From assembly GCF_918797505.1 (NCBI RefSeq), contig NC_092797.1, positions 19,357,372 through 19,421,371 of the forward strand: a DNA stretch of 64,000 nucleotides, read 5' to 3'. Shown in pieces: positions 32,240 through 42,319 of the stretch. Source of the stretch: Bemisia tabaci (Eukaryota; Arthropoda; Insecta; Hemiptera; Aleyrodidae). Position numbers and translations under genes: made by a program. The first letter of the stretch is position 1. Each line of letters opens with the position of its first letter. The notes under the pieces are model-generated. The model had not been told where the DNA came from. It made no database searches and saw nothing but the letters and a program-made list of their open reading frames with translations.

Positions 32240-32260
32240 CTGTAACACAATGATATGAAA
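32240..32260 (-). promoter_or_regulatory. Candidate splice acceptor for the third ORF
   Basis: Minus strand reads TTTCATATCATTGTGTTACAG, then CTTCGAG and the ATG at 32232. A U-rich stretch ending ACAG eight bases before the start codon suggests a spliced subgenomic mRNA, as env mRNAs of insect errantiviruses use. The donor was not identified. Confidence 0.45.
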
Positions 32261-32433
32261 CCCTACCGTCAGATTTGAGCTTTTCTTACAGCAATTTATA
32301 AATGCACTATATATATACATCGTATGACAGAAGAGGCAACTTAAAAAAGCAGAAAATTAAATCAAATTAAATTAAATTGCAAAAGGATCTTCTCCCGAGA
32401 AAATTCCCTTTAAAATGTTGCCAGTTGAGGGGT

Positions 32434-35400
32434 TTAATTCGTACATTTCTTTACATCTTTGATGTGTATAAGACCCACGCACTGGTCATTTAAGTCTTTA
32501 AGTTGCAAAACGTTCGAGGACACAATTTTTGCCACAATATAGGGGCCAATAAACTTGGGCTCCATTTTTGGACCGGGTTTTCTAGGTCTTGCGAATACCG
32601 GGTTTTTTCGCCAAACTTGATCCCCCACGTTGAATTTCACCACTGCGCGACGCTTGTTGTAACCGCGGCTCTGCTTCTCGAAAGCAGTCTTCATACGTTC
32701 GCGCACAATTTTGAAAATTTCTTCCAAATTCTTCAGCGCTGAGGGCCGCCTAGTAAGATTCCGTATGTTTTCGGCTGGTGTCCGCAGTTCACGGCCAAAG
32801 TTCAAGTATGCTGGGCTCAAACCCGTCGAATCGTGTTTGGCGGTGTTCATAGAGAATAAGAATGCATTTAGATTTTTATCCCAAGGTACTTCTTGATTAG
32901 AGAACTGACAAATCAGAGTTTTGAGTACACGATTTGTGCGCTCCACCCAGTTACTTTGCGGCGAGTACAAGGGTGTAAAATGATGCTGCACTCCGAATTT
33001 CCTCAATGCTTGCCTGAATGTTTTGGAGACAAATTGGCCGCCGTTGTCGGTGAGAAGTCGTTCGGGAACTCCATGACGGACCACGATTAATTCGAAAAAA
33101 ACTTCAGCGACAGTGGCGCCATCTACCGCAGGCACGGCCTTCGCTTCGACCCACTTGGTGAATTTGTCTTGAAAAACAATCACGTACTTATTTTTCCGAG
33201 CTGTTTCTTTGAAAGGCCCAAGGATATCTGCTGCTACGTCCGTCCAAGGATGCGTGACGTTCCGGAAGTGCATGTGACCTTTTGGAGCGGTGTGTTCAAC
33301 TTTGTACTCCTGACATAATTTACATTTCTTCACATACTCCATTACATCGCGGTACATTCCGGGCCAAAAATAAAGCTCTTGAGCCCTCGCGTAAGTTTTG
33401 GTGACGCCAAAATGACCCGCCAGAGGTTGGTCGTGAAGTTCTCGTAAAATTTCCCCGCGTTCAGTTTCGGGAACACACAATTTCCATTCGGGTCCTGTCC
33501 ATGGTTTGGTCCCGGATCCGACAAGTTTGAACAATTTTCCATTTTCAAGCTTGAAATCTGGAACGCTAGCAGGATCATTTCTAACTCGCCTCACCGTGCA
33601 ATCGTACCAACTTATCTTTTCGGCCGAGATTTTCCCGATGACGCCTTCAAGTGTGTCATTTAATGGATAGCGTGATAACATGTCAGGAACGTGATGTTTT
33701 CTGCCAGGTTTGTACTTGATATCGAAGTCAAACTGCTGCAGCTGTAACGCCCATCGGGCCAATCTTCCCGAAGGATTCTGAAGTTTATTGAGCCATGTTA
33801 AGCATTGATGATCCGAAATGACGGTGAAGTGGTATCCCTCTAAATACGTTTTAAATTTGTGAATAGCCCGAAAGACGCAGAGAGCCTCCTTCTCCGTAAC
33901 TCCGTACAATTGCTCCCGTTGCGTCAGAGATCGGCTTGCATACGCAATTACTTTTTCTTGTCCATCAATGGTGTTTGTCAACATGGCCCCGAGACCTTTT
34001 CCCGATGCATCACAGTGGAGGGTCAGAGGAAATTCAAAATTCGGCGCGGTCACCACTGGTTCGCTTGTGATCGCATCGATAAGCTTCTGTTTCGCCGTCT
34101 CTTGTTCCTCGGTCCAAGTCCATTTTGCGTCCTTTTTCAGGAGCTTGTTCAGTGGAGCCGCTATAGACGAAAAGTTGGGAATAAAGCGCGCAAACCAACG
34201 TGCTGTTGCCAGAAAACTTTTCAGCTGCTTAACATTTGAGATGGCCGGAAATTTGGACAAGGACAACACTTTATCCGGATCAGGTTTGATGCCTTCCCTT
34301 GTTATCAAGTGTCCAAGGTATTTGAGTTCGGAACACGCAAAATCACATTTGTCCATATTCAGGGTCAATCCTGCCTCTCTTAACTTCGAGAAAATCACAC
34401 GTAAATGTGTCTTGTGCACTGTCAGATTAGAGGAGAGGATAAAAATATCATCCAAAAATTTTACTGCAAAATCATCACATTCTGGGCCCAACACGTTATC
34501 AATTAGCCGCTGAAAGGTTGCAGGCGCAGAATGCAGCCCTTGCGGCATAAAATTCCATTCAAAAAGGCCACGCCCTGGCACCGTAAAAGCAGAATACTGC
34601 TTGCTGGATTCGGCGAGCGGGATATGCCAGTATCCATCCTTTAAGTCCAGTTTGCTCATCACTTTCGCTCCTTTGAGCTTATCTAAAGTAGCCTGGATAA
34701 AGGGCATTGGATATGCGTCCTTTTTGGTCACTTTATTTAGTTGCCGATAGTCGATACAAAATCTGTATTTCCCATTTGGTTTCTTCACTAAAACCACCGG
34801 ACTGCTCCATGGGCTCTTGCTAGGTCGGATCAACCCTCGTTCTAAAAGAGCGCGAATTTGGTCGTCCATAATTTGTTGCATAGCTGGGTTTAATGGATAA
34901 TAGCGCTGTTTGATGGGCGTCGTTACAAGGGGCGTGATTACATGTTCCACGGCTGTTACATTTCTTGTATTTTCCGATAATTTCTTCAGTTCAAATTTTA
35001 GAAATTCTTGGAAATCTGCCCATTCTTCAGCAGGAAACCGATGTTCTTCGCTGTTCATTTCCGGCGGAAGTGGTGAAGTTCCAGGTTGCATACCCATTGC
35101 GGCGCAAATCCCACCAGGATCCCATGGTTCGTCCTTCAATATCAGAGATTTCGCTGCAGGGTCAATCAACACGTCCCAATTTTTCAGGGAATCCATACCG
35201 ATGAGAATCATCTCATTGAGATTATTAATTAGGTACAACTTTAAAAACCTTTTTCGACCGTGGACTCGACATTCTACCTCATAAATTTCTGACGTGGAGT
35301 GGCGACTCCCATCTGCTACGAAGAAATTTAATTGCGGCCCAAAACTCGCAAGACGGCCTCTCTTCCGTAGAATTTCTGCCATTTTCAGGTTCAGAAAAGT

Positions 35401-36069
35401 ATGAGTCGAGCCTGTGTCGATCAATCCAGGGAAAGTTTCTCCATCGATGTCCACTGCCACTCTAATTTTGTCAATTTCAGCTTGAACTTCCAGGTTGGCC
35501 CCATCGGCAGTTTGAAAATCCTCTTCTTCTTCTAGCCAGGTTTCAGCTTCAAAAAAATTCTGATCATCTTCAAGATCTCCAAAATCATGCCATTCACAAT
35601 CGTTGAGGCAATCAAAACATCGAGGGTACTCAGGTTTTACCCAACATTGAGAACAGTCCTCTTCTTGCAGATTTTGGTTTGTCAAACTGGTTTGACCTGA
35701 ATGAAGAGCCCGCGTATACCAACAACACGCTGCAATCATGATTAAGCACCATAAAACTCCGCAACCAAAATTCATAAAATTGCAAATCTTCTTAAAAACT
35801 GGGCCATCCCGATGAAACGAGGTACCAATTCCTCTCAGCCGATTCAATCCTGGCTTCAAGCCACCTCCAAGACGGTCAGGTCCCATCCTGGACTTGCAAT
35901 TTCCCACATCGTTAGGTTCAAGAGTACTTAAGTTCGGCTTCTCATGAGCAGGTTCGCGGTCTTCAGCGTCAAAATAAATCTGATGATCTTCTTCTCCGTA
36001 GTGATTTTCAATCTGCGGGGGTTGGCAGCTCGGTTTAAATTTCCCCGCGAAATTTAAACCTGATTTCCG
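32434..36069 (-). CDS. pol: Pol polyprotein (PR-RT-RNaseH-IN), made by -1 frameshift from Gag
   Basis: The frame is open from the slippery site; 1211 codons follow the shift. There is no ATG near the overlap, and the first plausible initiator is a GTG at 35907, from which residues are numbered. Protease: LIDTGSTHTF (Asp164). Reverse transcriptase: KLDLKDGY (Asp421), PQGLHSAP, FLDD (Asp486, Asp487; a variant of YxDD). RNase H: CDASG (Asp633), TEKEAL (Glu674), SDH (Asp699). Integrase: zinc site His825, His832, Cys862, Cys865; core Asp894, Asp954, Glu989; GPY/F module KFIGPYIV near 1118-1125. Oddities: a hydrophobic segment at 48-63 (GCGVLWCLIMIAACCW) and a Cys-rich patch (85-104) ahead of PR; 34 rather than 35 residues between Asp954 and Glu989, since SNWVE replaces the usual SNGxVE. 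No chromodomain seen. Confidence 0.97.
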   Translation of the reverse strand, partial: RKSGLNFAGKFKPSCQPPQIENHYGEEDHQIYFDAEDREPAHEKPNLSTLEPNDVGNCKSRMGPDRLGGGLKPGLNRLRGIGTSFHRDGPVFKKICNFMNFGCGVLWCLIMIAACCWYTRALHSGQTSLTNQNLQEEDCSQCWVKPEYPRCFDCLNDCEWHDFGDLEDDQNFFEAETWLEEEEDFQTADGANLEVQAEIDKIRVAVDIDGETFPGLIDTGSTHTFLNLKMAEILRKRGRLASFGPQLNFFVADGSRHSTSEIYEVECRVHGRKRFLKLYLINNLNEMILIGMDSLKNWDVLIDPAAKSLILKDEPWDPGGICAAMGMQPGTSPLPPEMNSEEHRFPAEEWADFQEFLKFELKKLSENTRNVTAVEHVITPLVTTPIKQRYYPLNPAMQQIMDDQIRALLERGLIRPSKSPWSSPVVLVKKPNGKYRFCIDYRQLNKVTKKDAYPMPFIQATLDKLKGAKVMSKLDLKDGYWHIPLAESSKQYSAFTVPGRGLFEWNFMPQGLHSAPATFQRLIDNVLGPECDDFAVKFLDDIFILSSNLTVHKTHLRVIFSKLREAGLTLNMDKCDFACSELKYLGHLITREGIKPDPDKVLSLSKFPAISNVKQLKSFLATARWFARFIPNFSSIAAPLNKLLKKDAKWTWTEEQETAKQKLIDAITSEPVVTAPNFEFPLTLHCDASGKGLGAMLTNTIDGQEKVIAYASRSLTQREQLYGVTEKEALCVFRAIHKFKTYLEGYHFTVISDHQCLTWLNKLQNPSGRLARWALQLQQFDFDIKYKPGRKHHVPDMLSRYPLNDTLEGVIGKISAEKISWYDCTVRRVRNDPASVPDFKLENGKLFKLVGSGTKPWTGPEWKLCVPETERGEILRELHDQPLAGHFGVTKTYARAQELYFWPGMYRDVMEYVKKCKLCQEYKVEHTAPKGHMHFRNVTHPWTDVAADILGPFKETARKNKYVIVFQDKFTKWVEAKAVPAVDGATVAEVFFELIVVRHGVPERLLTDNGGQFVSKTFRQALRKFGVQHHFTPLYSPQSNWVERTNRVLKTLICQFSNQEVPWDKNLNAFLFSMNTAKHDSTGLSPAYLNFGRELRTPAENIRNLTRRPSALKNLEEIFKIVRERMKTAFEKQSRGYNKRRAVVKFNVGDQVWRKNPVFARPRKPGPKMEPKFIGPYIVAKIVSSNVLQLKDLNDQCVGLIHIKDVKKCTN

Positions 36070-36075
36070 TTTCCC
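36015..36075 (-). promoter_or_regulatory. -1 ribosomal frameshift signal: slippery heptamer plus pseudoknot
   Basis: In the gag frame the codons TCG GGA AAC contain G GGA AAC (36075-36069), a canonical X XXY YYZ site. A shift of -1 leads straight into the open pol frame. After an 8-nt spacer comes a perfect 11-bp stem, GGTTTAAATTT (36060-36050) with AAATTTAAACC (36042-36032). The loop CGCGGGG can pair through GCGGGG with CCCCGC at 36020-36015, giving an H-type pseudoknot. The gag stop TAA (36056-36054) lies in the first stem arm. Confidence 0.9.
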
Positions 36076-37244
36076 GAATCATTTCCAGTTCTCTCTTTGG
36101 GTTCGCTGCATCCGCAGACTCGCCGAGTTACGCCATCTTTACCGCAGCCCCAACAGTACAATCTCCTTGGTTCCTTGCATTGTCTCCAATTGTGGCCTTC
36201 AGTCTTGCAATTTGTACAATACCGGGATTTCTTTCCTTGCTCCGCGGTGTTACCATTAACAGCCATTACTTTCCCTTTGCCTGCAGATTTTCCCGTGGTT
36301 GCACCAAACGCGGTTTCTGGCATATAGGAATTGGAGGCTTCCGGAGGAGGTCTAAACTTCAAATTTTCTTCCCGAGTCTCCTCGAATTCAACGGCTAGTT
36401 TAAGCAAGGAGTTCTTGTCCGTAATATTCTGGCGTCGGACGTATAGCTTGTACTCCGGCTGCAGATTGTGGAAGAACCACTCATTCCGCTCATCTTCGGT
36501 CAATTTGCCATGTCGACGCATCAAGGTTCCTAGGGCTTCAAAGTATTCGCGCACCTTCTCATTCGGTCCTTGAGTGCGATTCTGGATTTCCGTCATTAAA
36601 TGGCGATGGAAGTTCCCAGGGAAGAAGTACTCGACAAAATGGTCCAAAAATTCCTTCCAAGTAGACCACTGTGCGAAGTTATTGCGGTACCACAGCGTTG
36701 CCGTTCCGGAAAAAAGCTCTGGCAGCAGGTTAAGCATCTTCTGGTCCTCAATGCCATAAGCGCGTTGTAACTCCTTCAGTCTTTCAAGAAAAGAAACAGC
36801 CCCTTCTTTGCCGTCAAATTTCAAGTTCCATTTCCTGGCCATGTCGCACAGTTTACCTTGGTTCAATTTGCTTTTCTCCCCTGAGCTAAGCTGATGAGGA
36901 TCCGAAGGTGAGAGAACGGGAGTATTTTCATCAGAAGTACTGTGAGCTTCAAGTACATTGATCGCATCTTCAATCCTTTTCATGCGGGCTTCCAACTCTT
37001 CATCGCGTTGTTGGAAACGCTGGTCAATGTTAGTTGAGAGAGAACCGATCGCGTTGAGGACATCGTTTAAATTTGGAAGAACTTGCGGTCCTGCGTCATC
37101 GGCGGTTATCTGATCTGCTAAGTATTGGAGCAATCGATTTCTTAAGATGTTAACATTGCCCGTGGTATCGAGATTGTAGCCGTCAAGTTCTTCTATTAAA
37201 GCATTTCTTCTTAAACCGTTCACGCGTTTCCGTTCAGCATCCAT
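36054..37244 (-). CDS. gag: Gag polyprotein of the retrotransposon
   Basis: 396 residues from ATG at 37244. Residues 5-45 resemble a SAP motif (LIEELDGYNLDTTGNVNILR), a nucleic-acid-binding fold seen at the N-terminus of some arthropod element Gags. A charged helical segment (about 71-100) may be a coiled coil. Residues 137-290 are the capsid-type core (WNLKFDG, LWYRNN, FLDHFVEYFFP). The nucleocapsid end has a CCHC knuckle, Cys343-Cys346-His351-Cys356. A second, Cys364-Cys367-x-Cys377, has Val372 where His is expected. The last codons overlap the frameshift signal. Start choice is clear: it is the first ATG in the frame, and it precedes the conserved start of the domain. Confidence 0.95.
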   Translation of the reverse strand: MDAERKRVNGLRRNALIEELDGYNLDTTGNVNILRNRLLQYLADQITADDAGPQVLPNLNDVLNAIGSLSTNIDQRFQQRDEELEARMKRIEDAINVLEAHSTSDENTPVLSPSDPHQLSSGEKSKLNQGKLCDMARKWNLKFDGKEGAVSFLERLKELQRAYGIEDQKMLNLLPELFSGTATLWYRNNFAQWSTWKEFLDHFVEYFFPGNFHRHLMTEIQNRTQGPNEKVREYFEALGTLMRRHGKLTEDERNEWFFHNLQPEYKLYVRRQNITDKNSLLKLAVEFEETREENLKFRPPPEASNSYMPETAFGATTGKSAGKGKVMAVNGNTAEQGKKSRYCTNCKTEGHNWRQCKEPRRLYCWGCGKDGVTRRVCGCSEPKERTGNDSGNGNQV

Positions 37245-37655
37245 CGTTGTTTGTAAAATTTAAAACACAACCGGCAATCACGAGAAGAGAAAAATGGAAA
37301 AAAGTTAACGCGGCTTTCAAAATTCCCGAAAAGACAGTAAAGAAAATTTAAGGAAATAAATCATCTAACGACTTAAACTTCCTCGCATAAATGATACTCC
37401 AGCCAAAAGAAAAAATTTGAAAGCACAGTGTTCGTATATAAAATGATTGGTTTCAAAATTTTTAAAAAAATTTCAAAGTTTCAATGGTTTCAAAAATTCT
37501 AAAATACCTAGTTCAAATTTCGTAGAAAATTCAAAATCAAAATCTCTTGTAATGACATTCGCGTATGTCAGACTCACAAGTTTAGCTAACAAGACATTCA
37601 GGGGTACAAATTTAGATAAGGTTCAAAAGAAGTCCCAGTTCGCGGGCTGCCACTT
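37245..37655 (-). other. 5' leader of the retrotransposon
   Basis: 411 bp between the 5' LTR and gag, AT-rich. It begins with the candidate primer-binding site and should contain packaging signals, but I can point to none. Confidence 0.7.
37631..37652 (-). other. Candidate tRNA primer-binding site
   Basis: Three bases after the 5' LTR the minus strand reads TGGCAGCCCGCGAACTGGG, beginning with the TGG expected to pair with a tRNA 3' CCA. It partly resembles lysine-tRNA sites but with extra bases, so I cannot name the tRNA. Confidence 0.55.
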
Positions 37656-38670
37656 TGTAACGAGGCAAATCCCGTTTCTTCAGAGGCACATACGTCCTCT
37701 GGTATAAGATAAGCCAACGTTACTGTAGTTGCCGGAATGAGCTCGCCGGGATCCTGGATTCGGGCGCCAATTTTAAAAATGAGTTCGAACGAGGGGGAGA
37801 ATGATCAAAAATCTCGTGTCTCAAATTTACAAAAAGAATGTCTTTTTATTAGCTAAATTTGTGAGGACCCTACACTCAACAAATATAAAAAAGAAGCCGA
37901 AATGCTACTCAAAGCGTGCACTTCTAGGTTTCCCCGAAATAAATAAATAATGACAAAAGTAAAAATTTTGTTAAAATAACCGAAATGCTACTCACAGCGT
38001 GCACTTCAAGGTCTCACAGCTAGAACTCGTCAGGAACAGGAGATGATAGACAGGTAAGGAGAAACAGAGCTGGGCGAAATGCGACTCAGAGCGTGCACTT
38101 CAAGCGCCAGGAGGAAGATAACAGAGGAAAAATGAGTGTAAAGCAGAGCAGGACGAAATGCTACTCAGAGCGTGCACTTACGAGTCCCAAAAGTAAAGAG
38201 AGAGAGTAGAGAGAGGAAGCGAGGGTACCTTATACAAATCTTGGCTCATGAGCCCATCAAATCGCTTCCAAGTTCTTGGAATGCGATCTTCACATTTGTA
38301 CCGAAAATTTTAATACATGAAATTTAAAGTTTGACCTGATATTTACATAGTTCAGCTTAGAAAAATTTTGCCCAGGCGTTCAAAAATTTAAAATTTGGAA
38401 AAATGCCCTTTTTCATAGTAAAACGTACAATTTTGGAAAGTTCAAAAACAGGAAATTTGTGTATGTGTGTGTGAGCTATGACAAGAGAGGAGAGGCAATT
38501 TGTTTTTTGAATTTTATCTTCCGCCATCAGCTGATCGCGCCGGGCGCCGCTCGGTCTCGGCCCGACTCCGCCGCCGCGCTCTGCATGGCTCACTCCTTCC
38601 TTCGCGTGAAACAAACAGCTGTTCATTTTTAAAAAAAAACTTAAAACGGAGAATTTGATTCTTCGTTACA
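37656..38670 (-). repeat. 5' LTR (1015 bp)
   Basis: Same termini, length and internal motifs as 30164-31178. No differences were noticed in the lines compared. It holds the functional promoter copy. The 89-codon frame found in both LTRs lies in presumed U3 and looks like chance. Confidence 0.97.
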
Positions 38671-38675
38671 CCCCC
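38671..38675 (+). other. Target-site duplication CCCCC (right)
   Basis: Matches 30159-30163 directly outside the right LTR. Confidence 0.7.
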
Positions 38676-39152
38676 TCCCCACGCCTCGACATCCCGGTGC
38701 ACTTTGGCCACCCGTTCGTCCTCTCGTCACTTTTCTGATGTAAGGACGGATCTTTATTTATTCGTGAGCCCTGTTCTCCGTATAACTCTATGCTTTTCGG
38801 GGATCATGTGAAAATTGAGGTACACCTTTGTGTAAAAGGAGCGGCGTTCTGTGGCAGGGATGTGGTGGAGATGCTGATTGTGGCCCCGGGCAAAATCACT
38901 CCTACCCTGACGGGGATCCCTGCTTACCTTCGCGCGCCTCTCTGCGTTTTCAATAGTCAAATAGCAGGACCAATTGAACCCGCTTTATGTCGCAATAATT
39001 GAGGGAGAGACTACCGTCCGGGTACGACTCCCTCATACCCTCCATCGATTCAAACCCGTGAGTGTCAATTATTCGTCGAATTTGAATGGATTGAATTGGA
39101 GTTTTTACTATTGAAGTGAATTGTTTAAAAAATTTTAGGTGGTTTAGGGGAG
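38676..39152. other. No gene recognised
   Basis: Host DNA beyond the retrotransposon, with short frames only. Confidence 0.4.
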
Positions 39153-39160
39153 GATCAAGT

Positions 39161-39514
39161 TAGAGTACCTATATACGGAGAATATGGACAGCGCGACATA
39201 TGTAGATCTTACGGCCCAAAAGGGTAGGTAGCCTTTGAAAACGTAAAATGTCACTGTCAATTTTTAGACTCCAATATCAAACGAAAATGGACAAGTGAAT
39301 TCATAAGTAAGCATTCTTTCGCAAAAATGAGTAAGTTTATGCAAAAACCAAGTCAAATACGTGCTTTACCAACGACAGTTCCCAACAATTGTGATTATAA
39401 ATCACTCTGGATAATTTGAATTCATAGATTGCCTATCCTTTTGGGGTCTGAGAGCTCCATCACCTAACCTCAGAATTTTCGACATGTCCATACTCTCCCT
39501 ATATAGGTACTCTA
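39161..39514. mobile_element. hAT-like MITE, copy 2
   Basis: 354 bp with ends TAGAGTACCTATATA and TATATAGGTACTCTA. GATCAAGT directly flanks both sides (39153-39160 and 39515-39522), a perfect 8-bp target duplication. The interior is the reverse complement of copy 1, lacks coding capacity and includes short terminal-proximal inverted repeats. Confidence 0.95.
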
Positions 39515-39522
39515 GATCAAGT

Positions 39523-40052
39523 ATGTTCGGGAAACTTGGGGGAGGGGATCTGAATTTGTCCTACCGGGCTTTATGAGGGAGTGACTGGGGCTAAGTCTTA
39601 CGCGAGTCTCCCACATTAAAAACAAAAAATAAACATTTTCAATAAGTATCATTTTATTCAACTATTTTTGGGCTCGCCCTCCATGGTGTGATGGCATGAT
39701 TGATGACATGAAAATTTTAGCTTTTTTGCAAATAATCGAATGCGAAAGTAAGAAACGTCTAATTTTCACGTAGATTCACACGAAAAGTTGGCAGATAATA
39801 ATTTTCATGGTACCGTATAGAGACTAGCTTTGTTTCCCTTCGCTTGATGTGCTTTCTTTTCATCTTCCCTTAGCGTTAAAATTTAAAAAACAAACAAGAA
39901 AAAAATATGAGCCTGACTGATCATTGCATAGTGATCTTTCCAACGCCGAATCGCGCCGCGGTACCCCTGGCGCCTGACTGACTATTTTCGGCGCAGAAAA
40001 GCCATAAAATACGCTAAGGCTCAGCTCCAAGACTTTTCCCGGGGCATGAATA
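39523..40052. other. No gene recognised
   Basis: AT-rich, no feature seen. Confidence 0.4.
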
Positions 40053-40304
40053 CTGCCCTGCCACGGAAGAACGCCGTATGGACCTTCAGACGTTGCCAAA
40101 TTTCATATCAAAAATATTTGTTTTTGAAGAAAGTTATGAATATTTTTCCTTGACATTTTCACAAATTTTAGATCAAATTGCGGAAAAAATTTTCTGAAAA
40201 ATCGGAAGATATATATTTACAAAGTTTTCCGAAAATTCCAGATTTGTCGAAGGGAATTTGGCAACGTCTGAATGCTTATTCGGCGTTTTTCCTTAGCACG
40301 GCAG
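40053..40304. mobile_element. CTGCC fold-back family, copy 3
   Basis: Ends CTGCCCTGCCACGGAAGAAC and CCTTAGCACGGCAG, inner arms CAGACGTTGCCAAATTTC and AATTTGGCAACGTCTG. About 252 bp, non-coding, with an A/T-rich centre. Confidence 0.87.
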
Positions 40305-42319
40305 AATGACAACAACAAGCACTCCACTTTTCCGGCTGCGTGTCCTTTTGAAGTTTCCTTTTCTTGTCAAACACGCCGAACAATTGATAAATAAATAGAG
40401 GAGGGAAGATGCCGCGCCGCGACTCCAGGCCCGGGTCCAACCCCCTGGATATTTCTTTCCAATCATGTCCTGCTTTCAGCATGAAGTCATCTTTTCCGCT
40501 AAGCCGACACCGATCTACTTCGACTCCGCAAACAAGATCCTGTCTCTCTCGTCATTCAACCCCTCATCCTTCACCGCCCTTCGATGGACCACCGGTCTCA
40601 TTGTTTGAGGATTCGATCCGTTCTCTGTTTGGCGACCGCCCCTTAAAGGCTGTCATTTCCTTTCACTTTTTTCCCGGCCGGCATGAGAATCAATTAATTC
40701 GCTTTACTTCAAGGAGAGGATATTGCATTATTTTTCGCGTGTCCTTTACTCACCAACCACCCTCCCCTCCTCAATGGCTATCATCGGCTATCGATATTTC
40801 TCCTCTTGAAACTAGGGTTAAGAATCGAGTACTGAGAGAAAATCGATAATCGATCATTTCCCATAGGGTTAAATGGTAGATTAATCGATCCATCGCAAAA
40901 CGCGACACGCCACTGATCCCCACCCCCTTCCTGCTTCTGTTTATTCCTTATTTAATTACTCGCGGAAAGGAGCTAAATCGAATTTTTCGACATCGCTGGA
41001 GGAAAAGAAGGAAATGGAATTATTTTCCTTTTCTTTTTTAATTTTTTTAATTAAGTGTTTAGCATTTCTTGAAATTTTGTTTGAAGGTGATGCATGTGCT
41101 TCTTTGATTATTTACTGCGCGTATCACCACCAGACCTCAGCGCTTGTTTTTATATCTTTCTCGGTTTCATCCCTCCTGCCCTTTTTGTTGGCTCTTTCTT
41201 TTTAATTCAGACGGTAATGAAGTTTCTTCACAGGCATTTGGTATTTATTTTTCACATAAGCAACTTGCTTTGGAACGCGGATACCTTTGAAGTGGTTGAT
41301 TAAGATTTTGCCCTTTTTTCGTATCGGAATGAGATTAAGCCCTCGGGCATGGTTTAACTAAATGAAATTTCTTTTTTACAGAGGCTTAGTTTTAAATTTG
41401 TACCCTCAACAAAAGTAGAGACCAAGTAATTAGCAATTCCTGAATGTTTACTCCTCAACTTATTTCACTTCCTGCTTTTAAGACATTAATGCTGCAAAGA
41501 TACTCAAATAATTTTTCGGGACATACTGAACAAGTTTTAAGGTTTTTTAGAATTGAAATGAGGTGAGAAAATTGAATGGCATGGTATTATTAAGAAATTG
41601 GCTTTCCAATGACAAAAAGTGGCAATTATAAAACTGAATGAAACGATAAGACAAAATTGGAAAATGGATCTTGCCCATTAAATGAAGATAGGTACTTTTT
41701 TTCATCATGAATGAAACTGTGTGAATTTACTCTAAAACAGTGGGGGAAGCAGAAATTGCTTTTATGCCATCGATGCATATGAATTTTTTTCTTTTTTTAA
41801 AAAAAAAAAAAAAAATTATTGAAATAAATTAGACAAAATGAATAAGAAACTACATTTTCAGAACAAATCAGGGGGATCCTCTAGGTATATGACGCTTTCA
41901 AGTCGAAAATATCAGAAAATAATGTGAAAGTCAGGCTTTTTTGAGAATGCAATTGATTTGATCGTGAAAAATGGGCAGTTTGGTTTTGCAAAGTTCCGAG
42001 AACCTATGTCATTGCAGATTTTTCAGGTAGAGCGGTTGTTAGTCGTGGAATTGAAAATAACGAAGCTCTAAACCGATCTCCTCAACCGGCGTGAGGCATG
42101 ATTTCACAATGAATTGGAAAATTTATCAAATTAATACATCGTTCCGAGGTGTGATTCGAGATAAAGAGGGCATAAAACTACTATACAGCGAGCGTATCTG
42201 CCTCTCGTTAGGGAATTTTATTGGTTTCAAAGAGCCAACTGAAAAATGAGCATGACTTTCGACGTTAGCCGCAATGCCGATCAGTTCCATGTGTCCATTT
42301 AAAGCTACCGATCATAGTC
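40305..42319. other. Gene-free stretch upstream of the secreted-protein gene
   Basis: The 146-codon frame at 40409-40849 is Ser/Pro-rich with no recognisable domain and is not called. TATCGATA (40789-40796) sits in a segment that resembles 48050-48110. A 17-bp A run follows a T run near 41790-41815. Confidence 0.35.
42281..42286 (+). promoter_or_regulatory. Candidate initiator (TCAGTT)
   Basis: Matches the arthropod initiator TCAGT and lies 39 bp upstream of the ATG at 42320. No clear TATA box about 30 bp upstream. Weak evidence. Confidence 0.25.

Larger units (their letters stand above)
30164..38670 (-). mobile_element. Full-length Ty3/gypsy LTR retrotransposon with a Ulp1-like third ORF
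   Basis: 8507 bp between CCCCC target duplications. It is transcribed on the minus strand, so the 5' LTR is the right-hand one. Order in the direction of transcription: LTR, candidate primer-binding site, gag, -1 frameshift signal, pol (PR-RT-RNaseH-IN), a C48-like protease ORF, candidate polypurine tract, LTR. PR before RT and IN after RNase H with a GPY/F tail assign it to Ty3/gypsy. All three ORFs are uninterrupted and the LTRs look identical, so the copy is young and may be competent. Features against activity are a one-residue deletion near the integrase Glu and a second zinc knuckle lacking His. Confidence 0.97.

Noticed and set aside
32503..36759. Plus-strand frames across the retrotransposon
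   Set aside because: Antisense shadows of gag and pol. The minus-strand frames carry all the domain motifs.
40409..40849. 146-codon open frame
   Set aside because: Low-complexity Ser/Pro/Arg composition, no domain, no splice context. It could be chance in a locally less AT-rich stretch.
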